Part shown: one piece after another, positions 29,099 through 39,259 of the stretch
Numbering within the stretch: position 1 is the stretch's first letter
How the letters are laid out: each line of letters begins with the position of its first letter
Assembly: GCA_016432725.1 (NCBI GenBank)
Contig: JACJDG010000003.1
Coordinates: 2,728,001-2,792,000 of the forward strand
Length of the DNA stretch: 64,000 nt
Direction: 5' to 3'
Source of the DNA: Streptomyces sp. DHE7-1
GTDB taxonomy: Bacteria; Actinomycetota; Actinomycetes; Streptomycetales; Streptomycetaceae
Made by a program: the position numbers and the translations under genes
Notes under the pieces: generated by a model
What the model was told of the DNA's origin: nothing
The model's input: only the letters and a program-made list of their open reading frames with translations
Database searches by the model: none

Positions 29099-30367
29099 AT
29101 GAAACTCACCGTGGTCGGCGGCGGCTCGACCTACACCCCCGAACTGATCGACGGCTTCGCCCGGCTCAGGGACGCCCTGCCGGTCGAGGAACTCGTCCTC
29201 GTGGACCCGGACGCCGAACGCCTGGAGCTGGTGGGCGGCCTGGCCCGCCGGATCTTCGCCCGGCAGGGCCACGGCGGCCGCATCGTCACCACCTCCGACC
29301 TGGACGCGGGCGTGGACGGCGCGGACGCCGTGCTGCTCCAGCTCCGGGTCGGCGGCCAGGCCGCCCGGCAGCGGGACGAGACCTGGCCGCTGGAGTGCGG
29401 CTGCATCGGCCAGGAGACGACCGGAGCGGGCGGCCTCGCCAAGGCGCTGCGGACGGTCCCGGTCGTGCTGGACATCGCCGAGCGCGTGCGCCGCACCAAC
29501 CCGCGGGCCTGGATCATCGACTTCACCAACCCGGTCGGCATCGTCACCCGGGCCCTGCTGGAGGCCGGGCACCGGGCGGTCGGCCTGTGCAACGTGGCGA
29601 TCGGGCTGCAGCGCAAGTTCGCGGCCCTGCTGGGCACCGACCCGAAGGACGTGCACCTGGAGCACGTGGGCCTGAACCACCTGACGTGGGAGACGGGGGT
29701 GCGGCTCGGCGGCCCCGAGGGCGCGGACGTGCTGCCCGAACTGCTCGCCCGGCACGGCGACGCCATCGCCGGCGACCTGCGCCTGCCCCGGCCCCTGCTG
29801 GACCGCCTGGGTGTCGTCCCCTCCTACTACCTGCGCTACTACTACGCCCACGACGAGGTGGTGCGGGACCTGCGCACCAAGCCCTCGCGGGCGGCGGAGG
29901 TCGCGGCCATGGAGCGCGAGCTGCTGGCGATGTACGCCGACCCGGCCCTGGACGAGAAGCCTGCGCTGCTCGCCAAGCGGGGTGGCGCCTTCTACTCGGA
30001 GGCGGCCGTGGACCTGGCGGCGGCCCTGCTGGGCGGCGGCACGGGAAGCCCGTACCAGGTGGTCAACACGCTGAACCGGGGCACCCTGCCGTTCCTCCCG
30101 GACGACGCGGTGATCGAGGTGCAGGCGGCGGTGGGCCCGTCCGGCGCCGCGCCCCTGGCCGTGCCGGACCTCGACCCGCTGTACGCGGGCGTGGTGGCGA
30201 ACGTGACGGCGTACGAGGAACTGGCGCTGGAGGCGGCGCTGCGGGGCGGCCGGGACCGGGTCTTCCGCGCCCTGCTGGCCCACCCGCTCATCGGGCAGTA
30301 CGAGTACGCCGACGCCCTCACCGACCGGCTGGTCGCGCACAACCGGGAGCACCTCGCGTGGGCCTGA
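29099..30367 (+). CDS. csnH: glycoside hydrolase family 4 (6-phospho-beta-glucosidase-like) protein
   Basis: 422 residues, intact. GH4 enzymes use NAD+ and Mn2+ in a redox-elimination mechanism. The NAD motif is KLTVVGGGSTYTPELIDG. Family motifs are DFTNPVGIVTRALL, the metal Cys in VGLCNVAIG and the metal His in HVGLNHLTWETG. It ends YADALTDRLVAHNREHLAWA, overlapping the kinase start. In the csn context it would hydrolyse imported, possibly phosphorylated, glucosamine oligosaccharides. Whether the substrate is phosphorylated before cleavage is not shown by sequence. Confidence 0.92.
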   Translation: MKLTVVGGGSTYTPELIDGFARLRDALPVEELVLVDPDAERLELVGGLARRIFARQGHGGRIVTTSDLDAGVDGADAVLLQLRVGGQAARQRDETWPLECGCIGQETTGAGGLAKALRTVPVVLDIAERVRRTNPRAWIIDFTNPVGIVTRALLEAGHRAVGLCNVAIGLQRKFAALLGTDPKDVHLEHVGLNHLTWETGVRLGGPEGADVLPELLARHGDAIAGDLRLPRPLLDRLGVVPSYYLRYYYAHDEVVRDLRTKPSRAAEVAAMERELLAMYADPALDEKPALLAKRGGAFYSEAAVDLAAALLGGGTGSPYQVVNTLNRGTLPFLPDDAVIEVQAAVGPSGAAPLAVPDLDPLYAGVVANVTAYEELALEAALRGGRDRVFRALLAHPLIGQYEYADALTDRLVAHNREHLAWA

Positions 30368-31337
30368 TCCCGACCGTCCTCGCCATCGACGCGGGCAACA
30401 GCAAGACCGACGTGGCCGTGGTCACCGCCCGGGGCGAGGTGCTGGCCACGGCCCGCGGCGGCGGATTCCGTCCGCCGGTGGTGGGTGTCGGGGCGGCGGT
30501 GGACGCCCTCGCCGAACCGGTCGCGCGGGCGTTCGCGGACGCGGGCGTGACCACCGCCTCGCACGTCTCCGCCTGCCTCGCGAACGCCGATCTGCCGGTG
30601 GAGGAGGAGCAGTTGGCGGCCGCGCTCGGCGAGCGCGCGTGGGCCGCCTCGGTGGCGGTCCGCAACGACACCTTCGCCGTCCTGCGGGCGGGGGTGCCCG
30701 AACCCCGGGGCGTGGCCGTGGTGTGCGGTGCGGGCATCAACTGCGTCGGCATGCGCCCCGACGGCCGCACCGCCCGCTTCCCGGCCATCGGGCGGATCTC
30801 CGGCGACTGGGGCGGCGGCTGGGGCCTGGCCGAGGAGGCCCTGTGGTACGCGGCCCGCGCGGAGGACGGCCGGGGAGAGGCGACGGAGCTGGCCCGCGCC
30901 CTGCCCGCGCACTTCGGACTGGGGTCCATGTACGCGCTGATCGAGGCCCTGCACCTGGGGCGGGTCGAGCACGGCAGGCGGCACGAGCTGACACCGGTGC
31001 TGTTCCGCACGGCCGCGCACGGGGACCGGATCGCCCGCTCCCTCGTCGACCGCCTCGCCGAGGAGGTCGCGACGATGGCCGCGGTGGCCCTGACCCGGCT
31101 CGACCTGCTCGGCGAACAGACCCCGGTGCTGCTGGGCGGCAGCGTGCTGAGCGCCGGTCACCCCCGGCTCGACGACGGGGTGCGCGACCTGCTGGCGTCC
31201 CGCGCCCCCAAGGCGGACGTCCGCGTGGTCACGGCCGCCCGGTGCTGGGCGCGGCCCTCCTGGGCCTGGACCGTCTGGGCGCGGGAGAGGAGGCACTGGA
31301 ACGGGCCCGGGCCCACTGGGACACCGGCCGGCGCTGA
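30358..31337 (+). CDS. csnK: BadF/BadG/NAGK-type sugar kinase, probable glucosamine kinase (one apparent frameshift)
   Basis: Starts at GTG 30358, overlapping the GH4 stop by ten bases. About 326 residues. The ASKHA-fold phosphate motifs are present: VLAIDAGNSKTDVAVV (phosphate-1), RNDTFAVLRAG, VVCGAGINCVG and FPAIGRISGDWGGGWGLAEEALWYAARAEDGRG. A C missing from CCGCCCGG at 31238-31240 ends the proper frame. The corrected tail is APVLGAALLGLDRLGAGEEALERARAHWDTGRR, stopping at 31337. By operon position and recollection of csnK and actinobacterial GlcN kinases, it phosphorylates glucosamine released by the GH4 enzyme. Confidence 0.88.
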
Positions 31338-31506
31338 CCCCCGCCGGGGCGCTCCGGGGCAGGTGGCCGCGGGAACCGAACAGGTGCCCGCGGCGTGTTC
31401 ATGGGCAGGGGACACTGCGATCCGATCAAGATCCAGCGAAGGCCGGTGCGGATGTCGGTCCGGGCCGCAATACTGGGCGGCGAACGGATGACCACGGGGA
31501 GGTCAG

Positions 31507-32939
31507 GTGACACACCCGCCGAAGAGCAGCACGGCACCGCCATCGGCGGGCGCCGTCGTGCCCGCGATCCCCCCGCAGTCCGCGCCGCCGGCACCGGCCG
31601 CCCGGCCGGGCCCGCCCCGGCTCCCCGCCGTACCGCCTTCGCCGAAGGCGTCGACCGGCTGCGCTCCGCGGCGACCACCGAGCCGGGCCGGCTGCGTGTC
31701 ATCGGTGCCGTCCTCGCCGTGCTGGTCGTCGCGTTCGGCGCGGTCACCGCCTGGCAGACCGCCGAACGCGCGGCCGCCGCCGACGACGTGCTGCACAGCA
31801 GCCAGCCGCTCAGCTCCGGCGCCGCCGACATCTACCGTTCGCTGGCCGACGCCAACACCGCCGCCTCCAGCGGTTTCCTGGCGGGCGGTCAGGAGACCGC
31901 GGACTCGCGCGACCGGTACGAGAAGGACATCCGCACCGCCGCCGCCGGCCTGGTCACCGCCGCCGCCAACTCCGAGCCGGGCTCGCCGTCGGAGGCGTCC
32001 GTCGCCAGGCTGAACAAGCTGCTGCCCGAGTACAAGGGGCTCGTGGAGCGCGCCCGCACCTACAACCGGCAGGGCTATCCGGTCGGCGGCGCCTATCTGC
32101 GGTACGCGAACGAGAAGATGCAGAGGGAGATGCTCCCGGCGGCGGAGGACCTCTACAAGAAGGAGAACCAGCGGCTGAACGCCGACTACGGGGACGCGAC
32201 GCCCTACCCGTGGGCGGCGATCGCGCTCGGCGTGCTCGCCCTGGCCGCGCTCGGCTGGGCCCAGCACCGCACCTACCGGCGCACCAACCGCGTCCTCAAC
32301 CACGGCCTGGTGGCCGCCTCCGCCGCCACCGCGGTGGCGCTGCTGTGGCTGGTCGCCGGGCACACGCTCGCCAGGTCGGGCCTGAACGGCTCCTACGACA
32401 ACGGCGTCCGCTCGCTGAACGTCCTGCACGACGCCCGCATCGCGTCCCTGAAGGCGCGGGGCAACGAGAACCTGAGCCTGGTGGCGCGCGGCGCGGAGAC
32501 CGTCACGGTGGACGGACAGACGTACGACGCCTACTACTACGACTTCGACCGGGACATGGGCGTGCTCGCCAAGGGCCTCACCGACGCCCGCCGGCTCGCC
32601 GACGACGACGCGGGCACCGGTCCGGTGAAGGCGGCCCAGGGCAACATGGCGGTGTGGAAGCAGCGCCACGCCTCGGCCCGCACCGAGGACGAGAACGGCA
32701 ACTACCAGCAGGCGCTGGACAAGGTGATCGGCGGCGCGGACGCCACCGGCGCCTGTTTCGACAGCGTGGACCGCAATCTCGCCCTGGCCATAGGCCACGA
32801 GCAGACCGAGTTCCAGCGGGCCGCCGGTGACGGGCGGGACGCGATGACCGGGCTGTCCGTGGGCGCCGCCGTGCTGGGCGTGCTCGGCGCGGCGGCCGCG
32901 GTGGCGGGCGTCGGGCGCAGGCTTTCGGAGTACCGGTGA
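31507..32939 (+). CDS. glnX: GlnX-like four-TM membrane sensor (one probable frameshift in the N-terminus)
   Basis: Four TM helices: RVIGAVLAVLVVAFGAVTAWQ, PWAAIALGVLALAALGWAQH, VLNHGLVAASAATAVALLWLVAG and GLSVGAAVLGVLGAAAAVAGV. TM1/2 and TM3/4 enclose helical extracytoplasmic domains (for example DIYRSLADANTAASSGFLAGGQ). Gene order with glnH and pknG matches the mycobacterial glnX-glnH-pknG locus, where GlnX couples ligand-bound GlnH to PknG. Start: GTG 31507 has a GGGGAGG site and encodes a Pro-rich leader (THPPKSSTAPPSAG). It joins the conserved RRTAFAEGVDRLR only if one base is restored near 31621. Otherwise ATG 31488 is in frame without correction. I favour 31507, because every other break in the window has the same sign. 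Confidence 0.83.
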
Positions 32940-32952
32940 CAGGGGCGTGACG

Positions 32953-33990
32953 ATGTACGCGAGCCGTGTACGGGCCTCCCTGCGGGGCTGGGGCGGGGTC
33001 GGCGCGATGGCGGTGCTGTGCGTGCTGGCCCTGGCCTTCGCGCTGCTCCTGCCGTGGACGCAGCCGCGTCAGGACGACGACGGCGTGCGGACCGGCGGCC
33101 CGGGCGTCACCAGCGGCAGCCAGGCGCGGGCCGGGGACTGCGAGGACTCCGAGGCGCAGAAGCAGACGCTCTCCCCGTCCGGCGCGGACGGCCCGACCAT
33201 CGACGCCATCAAGGCCCGTACGGGCGCCAAGCGCAAGCTGGTCGTCGGCGTCGACCAGAACAGCTACCACTGGGGCTACCGCAACCCGAACACCGAGACC
33301 GCCCAGCTCGAGGGCTTCGACATCGACCTCGCGCACAGGATCGCCGAGGACATCCTCGGCGACCCGGACGCGGTGCAGTTCAAGGCCATCCCGACCAGCC
33401 AGCGCATACCCGCGATCAAGGACGGCCGGGTCGACATGGTGGTCCGCACGATGACCATCACCTGCGCGCGCCTGGCCGACGTGGCGTTCTCCGCGCCCTA
33501 CTTCAAGACCGGGCAGCAGGTGCTGGCCCCCAAGTCCTCCACCGTCAAGGGCTACGACGGCACGCTCGCCCACAAGAGGGTCTGCACGGCGTCCGGTTCC
33601 ACCGCCTACGGCAAGCTGAAGGCCGACCGGGACGCGGGCGACCTGCCCGCCTCCACCGACATCTCCGCCACCGTCCCCAACCAACTCGACTGCCTGGTAC
33701 GGCTGCAGCTCGGCGAGGTCGACGCGGTGGTCACCGACGGCGCCCTCGCCGCCAGTCAGGCCGCCCAGGACCCGACGGTCGCCCTGAAGGGTGACGCGTT
33801 CACCACCGAGTACTACGGCGTGGCGATGAAGAAGGACGCCACCGATCTGGTACGCCGGGTCAACCGCATCCTGGTGGACTACCGCGAGGACGGCTGGCAG
33901 GCGTCGTACGACAGGTGGCTGTCGGCCACACTGGGGAAGGACGCGGGCCCGTCCAAGCCGCCCGCGCCGCAGTACCTGCGCAAGAGCTGA
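32953..33990 (+). CDS. glnH: GlnH-like amino-acid-binding protein
   Basis: 345 residues from ATG 32953, with AGGGG at 32941-32945; a GTG at 32947 is too close to that site. A hydrophobic signal-anchor (GAMAVLCVLALAFALLLPW) precedes a polar linker and a family 3 solute-binding domain: KRKLVVGVDQNSYHWGYRNPNTETAQLEGFDIDLAHRIAEDILGD, AIPTSQRIPAIKDGRVDMVVRTMTITCARLADVAFSAPYF. No lipobox Cys is seen, so it may be membrane-anchored by its N-terminal helix, unlike the mycobacterial lipoprotein. No permease gene is adjacent, which fits a sensing rather than transport role. Confidence 0.88.
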   Translation: MYASRVRASLRGWGGVGAMAVLCVLALAFALLLPWTQPRQDDDGVRTGGPGVTSGSQARAGDCEDSEAQKQTLSPSGADGPTIDAIKARTGAKRKLVVGVDQNSYHWGYRNPNTETAQLEGFDIDLAHRIAEDILGDPDAVQFKAIPTSQRIPAIKDGRVDMVVRTMTITCARLADVAFSAPYFKTGQQVLAPKSSTVKGYDGTLAHKRVCTASGSTAYGKLKADRDAGDLPASTDISATVPNQLDCLVRLQLGEVDAVVTDGALAASQAAQDPTVALKGDAFTTEYYGVAMKKDATDLVRRVNRILVDYREDGWQASYDRWLSATLGKDAGPSKPPAPQYLRKS

Positions 33991-34035
33991 CCCCGACCCG
34001 ACCCAGGCCAACCACACAGCAGCGAGAGGTGATCG

Positions 34036-35342
34036 ATGGGCGTCACGGACCCCGCCGGGCCGGTGATGGACCGGGACGAGGTGGACCGTGCGCTGGCGCG
34101 GCTCGGCGCGGAGCACGAGGCGATCGAGACCTCGCTGCTCGCCCTCCAGGACCACGCGGGCCGCAGACTCCTCGAAGGCGCCGAGCTGACCGGCGTCACC
34201 CGGCAGCGCTGGCAGGCGGCGGAGGCGTCGATCACCCTGCTGTGGGCGTACTTCGACGCCTACACGGCGGCCCTGCGCTCCGCCCGGGACATCCGCGCCC
34301 GGCGCCGCTGGTCCAGCCGCGAGGACCTGGCGGAGCTGACCGAGCTGCTGCGCGGCGCGTCCGTCACCGTGCCCGGGGCACCGGCCCCACGGCCACCGCG
34401 AAGCTGAGCGAGAGCTTCTCGCTCACCACCCTGGTCGACCGGATGAACGAGCTGTACGCGTCCTCGCTCGACCTGGTCGTCACCGCCGACGCGGTCTGGT
34501 CGGCCCTGCCCGCCCGGATCGATTTACTCGCCGCGGAGCTCCAGCGCACCCGCAGGCTCGCGCACTCCGTGGGCGTCCGCCCGGGCGAGCACCCGGCCGG
34601 TGACGACCTGGAGCGCATCACGCGCACGCTGACCGCGCTGCGCGCGGACGTGGTCTCCGACCCGCTCGCCTTCTGGGTGCGGGCCGAAGGCAGTTCGGCG
34701 CCCGGCGGCGGCCGCCCGGACACCACGGTGTACGACCGCGAGGCGCGCGCCCTGGAGGACGTGCGGCGGGAGATCGACGCGGTGCTGACGGTCCGGCAGG
34801 ACGCGGAGGCGCGGCTGATCCGGCTGCGGGACGTGCTCTCCCGCGCGGACCGCACCCTCGCCGAGGCGCGCACCGCGCGCGGTGAGGTGCTGGCGAAGAT
34901 CGCCGCGACCGAGGTCCCGGTGGTCAGCGGGCCGCCGACCGCGCTCCAGGAGCAGCTCGCCGCGGCCGCCGAGTACCGGCGGCACGCGCAGTGGCACCGG
35001 CTCTCCCCGCTGCTGGAGTCCCTGGAGCAGAAGGCCGAGGACGAACTGCTGCGGGCGCGTGAGTCGCTGACCGCCGTCACCGCACCGCTCGCGGTCCGCG
35101 CCGAGCTGCGCGGCCGGCTGGACGCGTACCGGGCGAAGACCACCCGCAACGGCCTCGCCGAGGACCCGCTGCTGGTCGAGCGGTACGACGCGGCCCGGCG
35201 CATGCTGTGGAGCGCCCCCTGCGACCTGCGCGTCGCCGAACAGGCCGTACTGCGCTACCAGCAGGCGGCGGCCGAGCTGCTCGGCGCACCGGGCGTCCCC
35301 CGTCAGGGCGGACCCGAGGACCGTAGAGGTGAACCGTCATGA
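34036..35342 (+). CDS. helical/coiled-coil protein between glnH and pknG (one apparent frameshift)
   Basis: ATG 34036 behind GAGAGGTG. The corrected protein is about 435 residues and nearly all alpha-helical. The N-terminal part is RDEVDRALARLGAEHEAIETSLLALQDHAGRRLLEGAELTG, with LWAYFDAYTAALRSARDIRARRRW. A G is missing at 34375-34378. The main body begins GGTGPTATAKLSESFSLTTLVDRMNELYASSLDL and contains long heptad-like stretches such as ALEDVRREIDAVLTVRQDAEARLIRLRDVLSRADRTLAEARTARGEVLAKI. No enzymatic motif is found. It overlaps pknG by ATGA, so it is translationally coupled. I infer a cytoplasmic scaffold or adaptor between sensor and kinase. Confidence 0.78.
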
Positions 35343-37808
35343 GTCAGGCACAGCGGACGTGCCAGCGGCCCGGCTGCGAGGGCTCCTACGAGGACGTCGG
35401 CGGCGGCGAGCTGTACTGCGACACCTGCGGCCTCGCCCCGGTCGTGTCGTCGGGAGGCATGGTCGGCTCGCCGGCCACGGGCGTCACGAGGGGCTCGGCG
35501 GCGAGCGGCGGTTCCCGCACCGGCTCCCGCAGTTCGCGCACCTCCTCGCAGTCGTCGCGGTCGCGGCGCTCGGTGTCCGGGCGGCTGTCGCGCTCCCTGT
35601 CGGGCGGCTCGAGCGCCCGCTCGGTGTCGGTGCGCAGCTCGGGCTCGTCCTCCGGCACCTCGACCCGCGGACGGCTCGGCGCCGGGCTGGTCTCGGTGCC
35701 GCAGGTGCCGCGGCCCGACCCGCGCGCGATGGTGCTGGAGAACCCGGAGGTGCCCGAGCGCAAGCGGTTCTGCTCGCGGTCCGACTGCGGGGCGCCGGTC
35801 GGGCGCGCCCGGGGCGAGCGGCAGGGGCGCACGGAGGGGTTCTGCACCAAGTGCGGGCACCCGTACTCGTTCGTGCCGAAGCTGAAGTCCGGCGACATCG
35901 TGCACGGCCAGTACGAGGTCGCGGGCTGTCTGGCGCACGGCGGCCTCGGCTGGGTCTACCTCGCCGTGGACCGCGCCGTGTCCGACCGGTGGGTCGTGCT
36001 CAAGGGCCTGCTGGACACCGGCGACCAGGACGCGATGGCGGCCGCGATCTCCGAGCGGCGGTTCCTCGCGGAGATCGAGCACGCCAACATCGTGCGGATC
36101 TACAACTTCGTCGAGCACCTCGACCAGCGCACCGGATCCCTCGACGGCTACATCGTCATGGAGTACGTCGGCGGCAAGTCGCTGAAGGAGATCGCCAACG
36201 CCCGCCGCACACCCGACGGCAGGCGTGACCCGCTGCCGGTGGAGCAGGCCTGCGCGTACGGCATCGAGGCCCTGGAGGCGCTCGGCCACCTGCACAGCCG
36301 CAACCTGCTGTACTGCGACTTCAAGGTCGACAACGCCATCCAGACCGAGGACCAGCTCAAGCTGATCGACATGGGTGCCGTGCGCCGTATGGACGACGAC
36401 GAGTCGGCGATCTACGGCACGGTCGGCTACCAGGCGCCGGAGGTCGCGGACGTCGGCCCGTCGGTGGCCAGCGACCTGTACACGGTGGGCCGTACGCTCG
36501 CCGTCCTCGCCTTCGACTTCCAGGGCTACACGAACGTCTTCGTGGACTCCCTGCCCGACCCGGACAACATCGAGGTCTTCCACCGCTACGAGTCCTTCTA
36601 CCGGCTCCTCGTCCGCGCCACCGACCCCGACCCGGCCCGCCGGTTCGCCTCCGCGCAGGAGATGTCCGAGCAGCTGACCGGCGTGCTCCGCGAGGTCGTC
36701 TCCCTGCAGTCCGGGCAGGCCAGACCCGCCCTGTCCACGCTGTTCGGGCCCGAGGTGAAGGTCGTCGACACGGAGCTGTTCCCCAGGGCGCACGGGGACG
36801 TGTCGCTGCTCGGGGCGCGTCCGGCGCGCGGTGCCGTGCCGGCCCCGCGCTGCCCGCGCCGGCCGTCGTCCGGCCCGTGGACACGCCCGCCGCGGCCCTG
36901 GCGCTGCCGGTACCGCTGGTCGACCCGAACGACCCCAACGCCGGTTTCCTGGCCGGGCTCATGGCGTCCGCGCCGGCCGAGCTGATCAGCGCCCTGGACG
37001 CGGCGCCCGCGCCGAGCGTGGAGTCGCGGCTGCGGCAGGTCAGGGCCCGGCTGGAGAGCGGCGACCACCCGGCCGCCCTCACGGCCCTGCGCGAGCTGGA
37101 GGGTGAACGGCCGGACGACTGGCGGGTGGTCTGGTACCGGGGCGTGGCCGCGCTGGCCACCGGGACTTCGAGGGTGCCGCGCTGGGCTTCGACGCGATCT
37201 ACGACGCCTTCCCCGGCGAGGCGGCACCCAAGCTGGCGCTCGGCCTGTGCGCCGAGGTGCTCGGCCAGTTGGACAACGCGGCCGAGTACTACCGCCTGGT
37301 GTGGTCGACCGACCCGAGCTTCGTCAGCGCCGCCTTCGGGCTGGCCCGGGTGCGGCTGGCGGCCGGTGACCGGCGCGGCGCCGTGGACACCCTGGAGTCG
37401 GTGCCCGAGTCGTCCGTCCACTGCACGGCCGCCCGGGTGGCCGCCGTCCGGGCCCGGCTGCGCGGGCGGACGCCGAGCGCCGGCGACGTACCGTTCCTCG
37501 ACGACCTGACGGCCGCCGCCGGGCAGGTCGAGGCGCTGAACGCGTACGGTCTGGACCCGGCGCGCCGCGAGCAGTTGTCCGCCGAAGTGCTCGGCAGCGC
37601 GCTGGACTGGGTACTCTCCACAGGCCGGGACACCGTCCCGCCTGCCGCCGGCGGACGGATGGTGCTCGGCAGCGGTCTGGACGAACGGGGCCTGCGCTTC
37701 GGCCTGGAACGCGCGTACCGCACGCTGGCCAGGCTGGCGCCCGGCGGCGAGGAGAGGATCGAGCTGGTGGAACGGGCCAACCGTTACCGCCCCCGGACGT
37801 GGGTGTAG
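35339..37808 (+). CDS. pknG: PknG-type serine/threonine protein kinase (two apparent frameshifts)
   Basis: About 823 residues corrected. The N-terminal zinc-ribbon/rubredoxin-like modules are C8-x4-C13...C27xxC30 and CSRSDCGAP...CTKCGHPY, separated by a long Ser/Arg-rich stretch. The kinase domain has a glycine loop AHGGLGWVYLA, VAIK-type Lys222 (VVLKG), catalytic loop YCDFKVDNAI with Asp327 and no HRD arginine, and DMG (Asp344). The C-terminal TPR region includes SALDWVLSTGRD and the DNAAEYYRLVWSTDPSFVSAAFGLARVRLAAGD repeat. Restoring one G at 36843-36847 and one at 37162-37164 joins the parts. Architecture and context match mycobacterial/corynebacterial PknG, which phosphorylates an FHA protein to tune glutamate/2-oxoglutarate metabolism. 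Confidence 0.93.
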
Positions 37809-37811
37809 TTG

Positions 37812-39156
37812 ATGTCGCAGATGCCCCAGCAGGCCGCACTGACGAAGTGCCCGAGCTGTGCCGAACCGCTCGAGTCGGGTGACCTCTTCTGCGGCGCGTG
37901 CGGATACGACCTGTCCGTCGTGCCCGCAGCGCCGCGGGACCACCCGACCCTCACCATGACCGGTTCCGCCGGTCCCGGGGACGGTGTGGACTGGCCCGCG
38001 CCCGAACCGCCCGGCTCCGACAGCACGCAGCCGGCCGCGCACGAGGCGACCGACCTGCCCGGCACCGACTCGGGCGGCAACGCGCTGCACCACGGGGAAC
38101 CGGCCGCGCCCGGCGTCCGCTTCGACCGGCCACCGGAGCCCGACGAGTACCCGCTGCAGGCCCCCGACCCGCGCGCCTCGGCCGGTCCCGTCCCGTCCTC
38201 GGCGCCGGCCGGTCCGGCCGCCGCTCCCGGCACGGCCGATCCCGCGCAGGTCTGCGTGGCCTGCCGGGCCGGCCGGGTGGACGACGACGGCTACTGCGAG
38301 AACTGCGGGCACGCCCAGCCCCGTGAACGCGACCGCATGGAGCGGGAGTCGGGTCCGGTCGCCGCGGTCAGCGACCGGGGTCTGCGCCACCACCGCAACG
38401 AGGACGCCTTCGGCGTCGCCCACACCGCGCTGCCCGACGGCTCCCCGGCGGCGCTGGCCATCGTGTGCGACGGCGTGTCCTCGGCGACCCGGCCGGACGA
38501 GGCGTCGATGGCCGCCTCGCAGGCGGCCGTGGACACCCTGCTGGCCGCCCTGCCGCACGGCACCCACCCGCAGGCGGCGATGCACGAGGCGATCGTCGCC
38601 GCCGCACAGGCCGTCAACTCCCTTGCGGAGGAGCCCGAGGCGGCGCGCGAGCACGACCCGCACCAGAACTCCCCGGCGTGCACCATCGTCGGCGCGATCG
38701 TCACGGGCGGGCTGCTCGTGGTCGGCTGGGTGGGCGACAGCCGCGTCTACTGGGTGCCGGACGACCGTTCCGCGCCCCCGGCCCGGCTCACCGAGGACGA
38801 CTCCTGGGCCGCGCAGATGGTCGCGGCCGGCCTGATGAGCGAGGCGCAGGCGTACGCCGACGAGCGCGCCCACGCGATCACCGGGTGGCTCGGCGCGGAC
38901 GCCTACGAACTGGAGCCGCACACCGCCGCCTTCAAGCCGGACCGGCCCGGAGTCGTGCTGGTGTGCACCGACGGCCTGTGGAACTACGCCGAGACGGCCG
39001 AGGAGATGGCCGAGGTCCTCCCGCGGACGCGGCGGCCCGTCCGCTGCACAGCGCCCAGGTCCTGGTCGGCCATGCCCTGGACGGCGGGGGCCACGACAAC
39101 GTAACAGTGGCCGTCGTGCCGTTCCCCACGCCGCCGCAGGGGCAGGATCGGCCTGA
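37812..39156 (+). CDS. PP2C-family protein phosphatase with zinc-ribbon N-terminus (two apparent frameshifts)
   Basis: ATG 37812, three bases after the pknG stop (a TTG at 37809 is alternative). About 448 residues corrected. Zinc-ribbon 1 is CPSCAEPLESGDLFCGACGYD. After a Pro/acidic linker, zinc-ribbon 2 is CVACRAGRVDDDGYCENCGHA. The PP2C domain has GLRHHRNEDAFG, IVCDGVSS, GDSRVYWV, LVCTDGLWNYAET and GHDNVTVAV, giving all metal-binding acids. A G is missing at 39020-39023. A second missing G at 39139-39142 hides the true end PPQGAGSA with TGA at 39154; uncorrected, the frame would fuse into the VWA gene. It probably reverses PknG phosphorylation. Confidence 0.92.
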
Positions 39157-39259
39157 GGCCGCACCATCACGGGGAAGTCCCGGCGGACCGGAGGGGACCG
39201 GTCCGTTCACCGGCACCGCCTCGCGTCAGCGGGGTGTAAACAGGGGGATCCGAACAGCC

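Noticed and set aside
29131..30352. Long minus-strand frames opposite the GH4 and kinase genes
   Set aside because: The GH4 and kinase products are full and intact or easily corrected on the plus strand; the reverse frames have no recognisable features.
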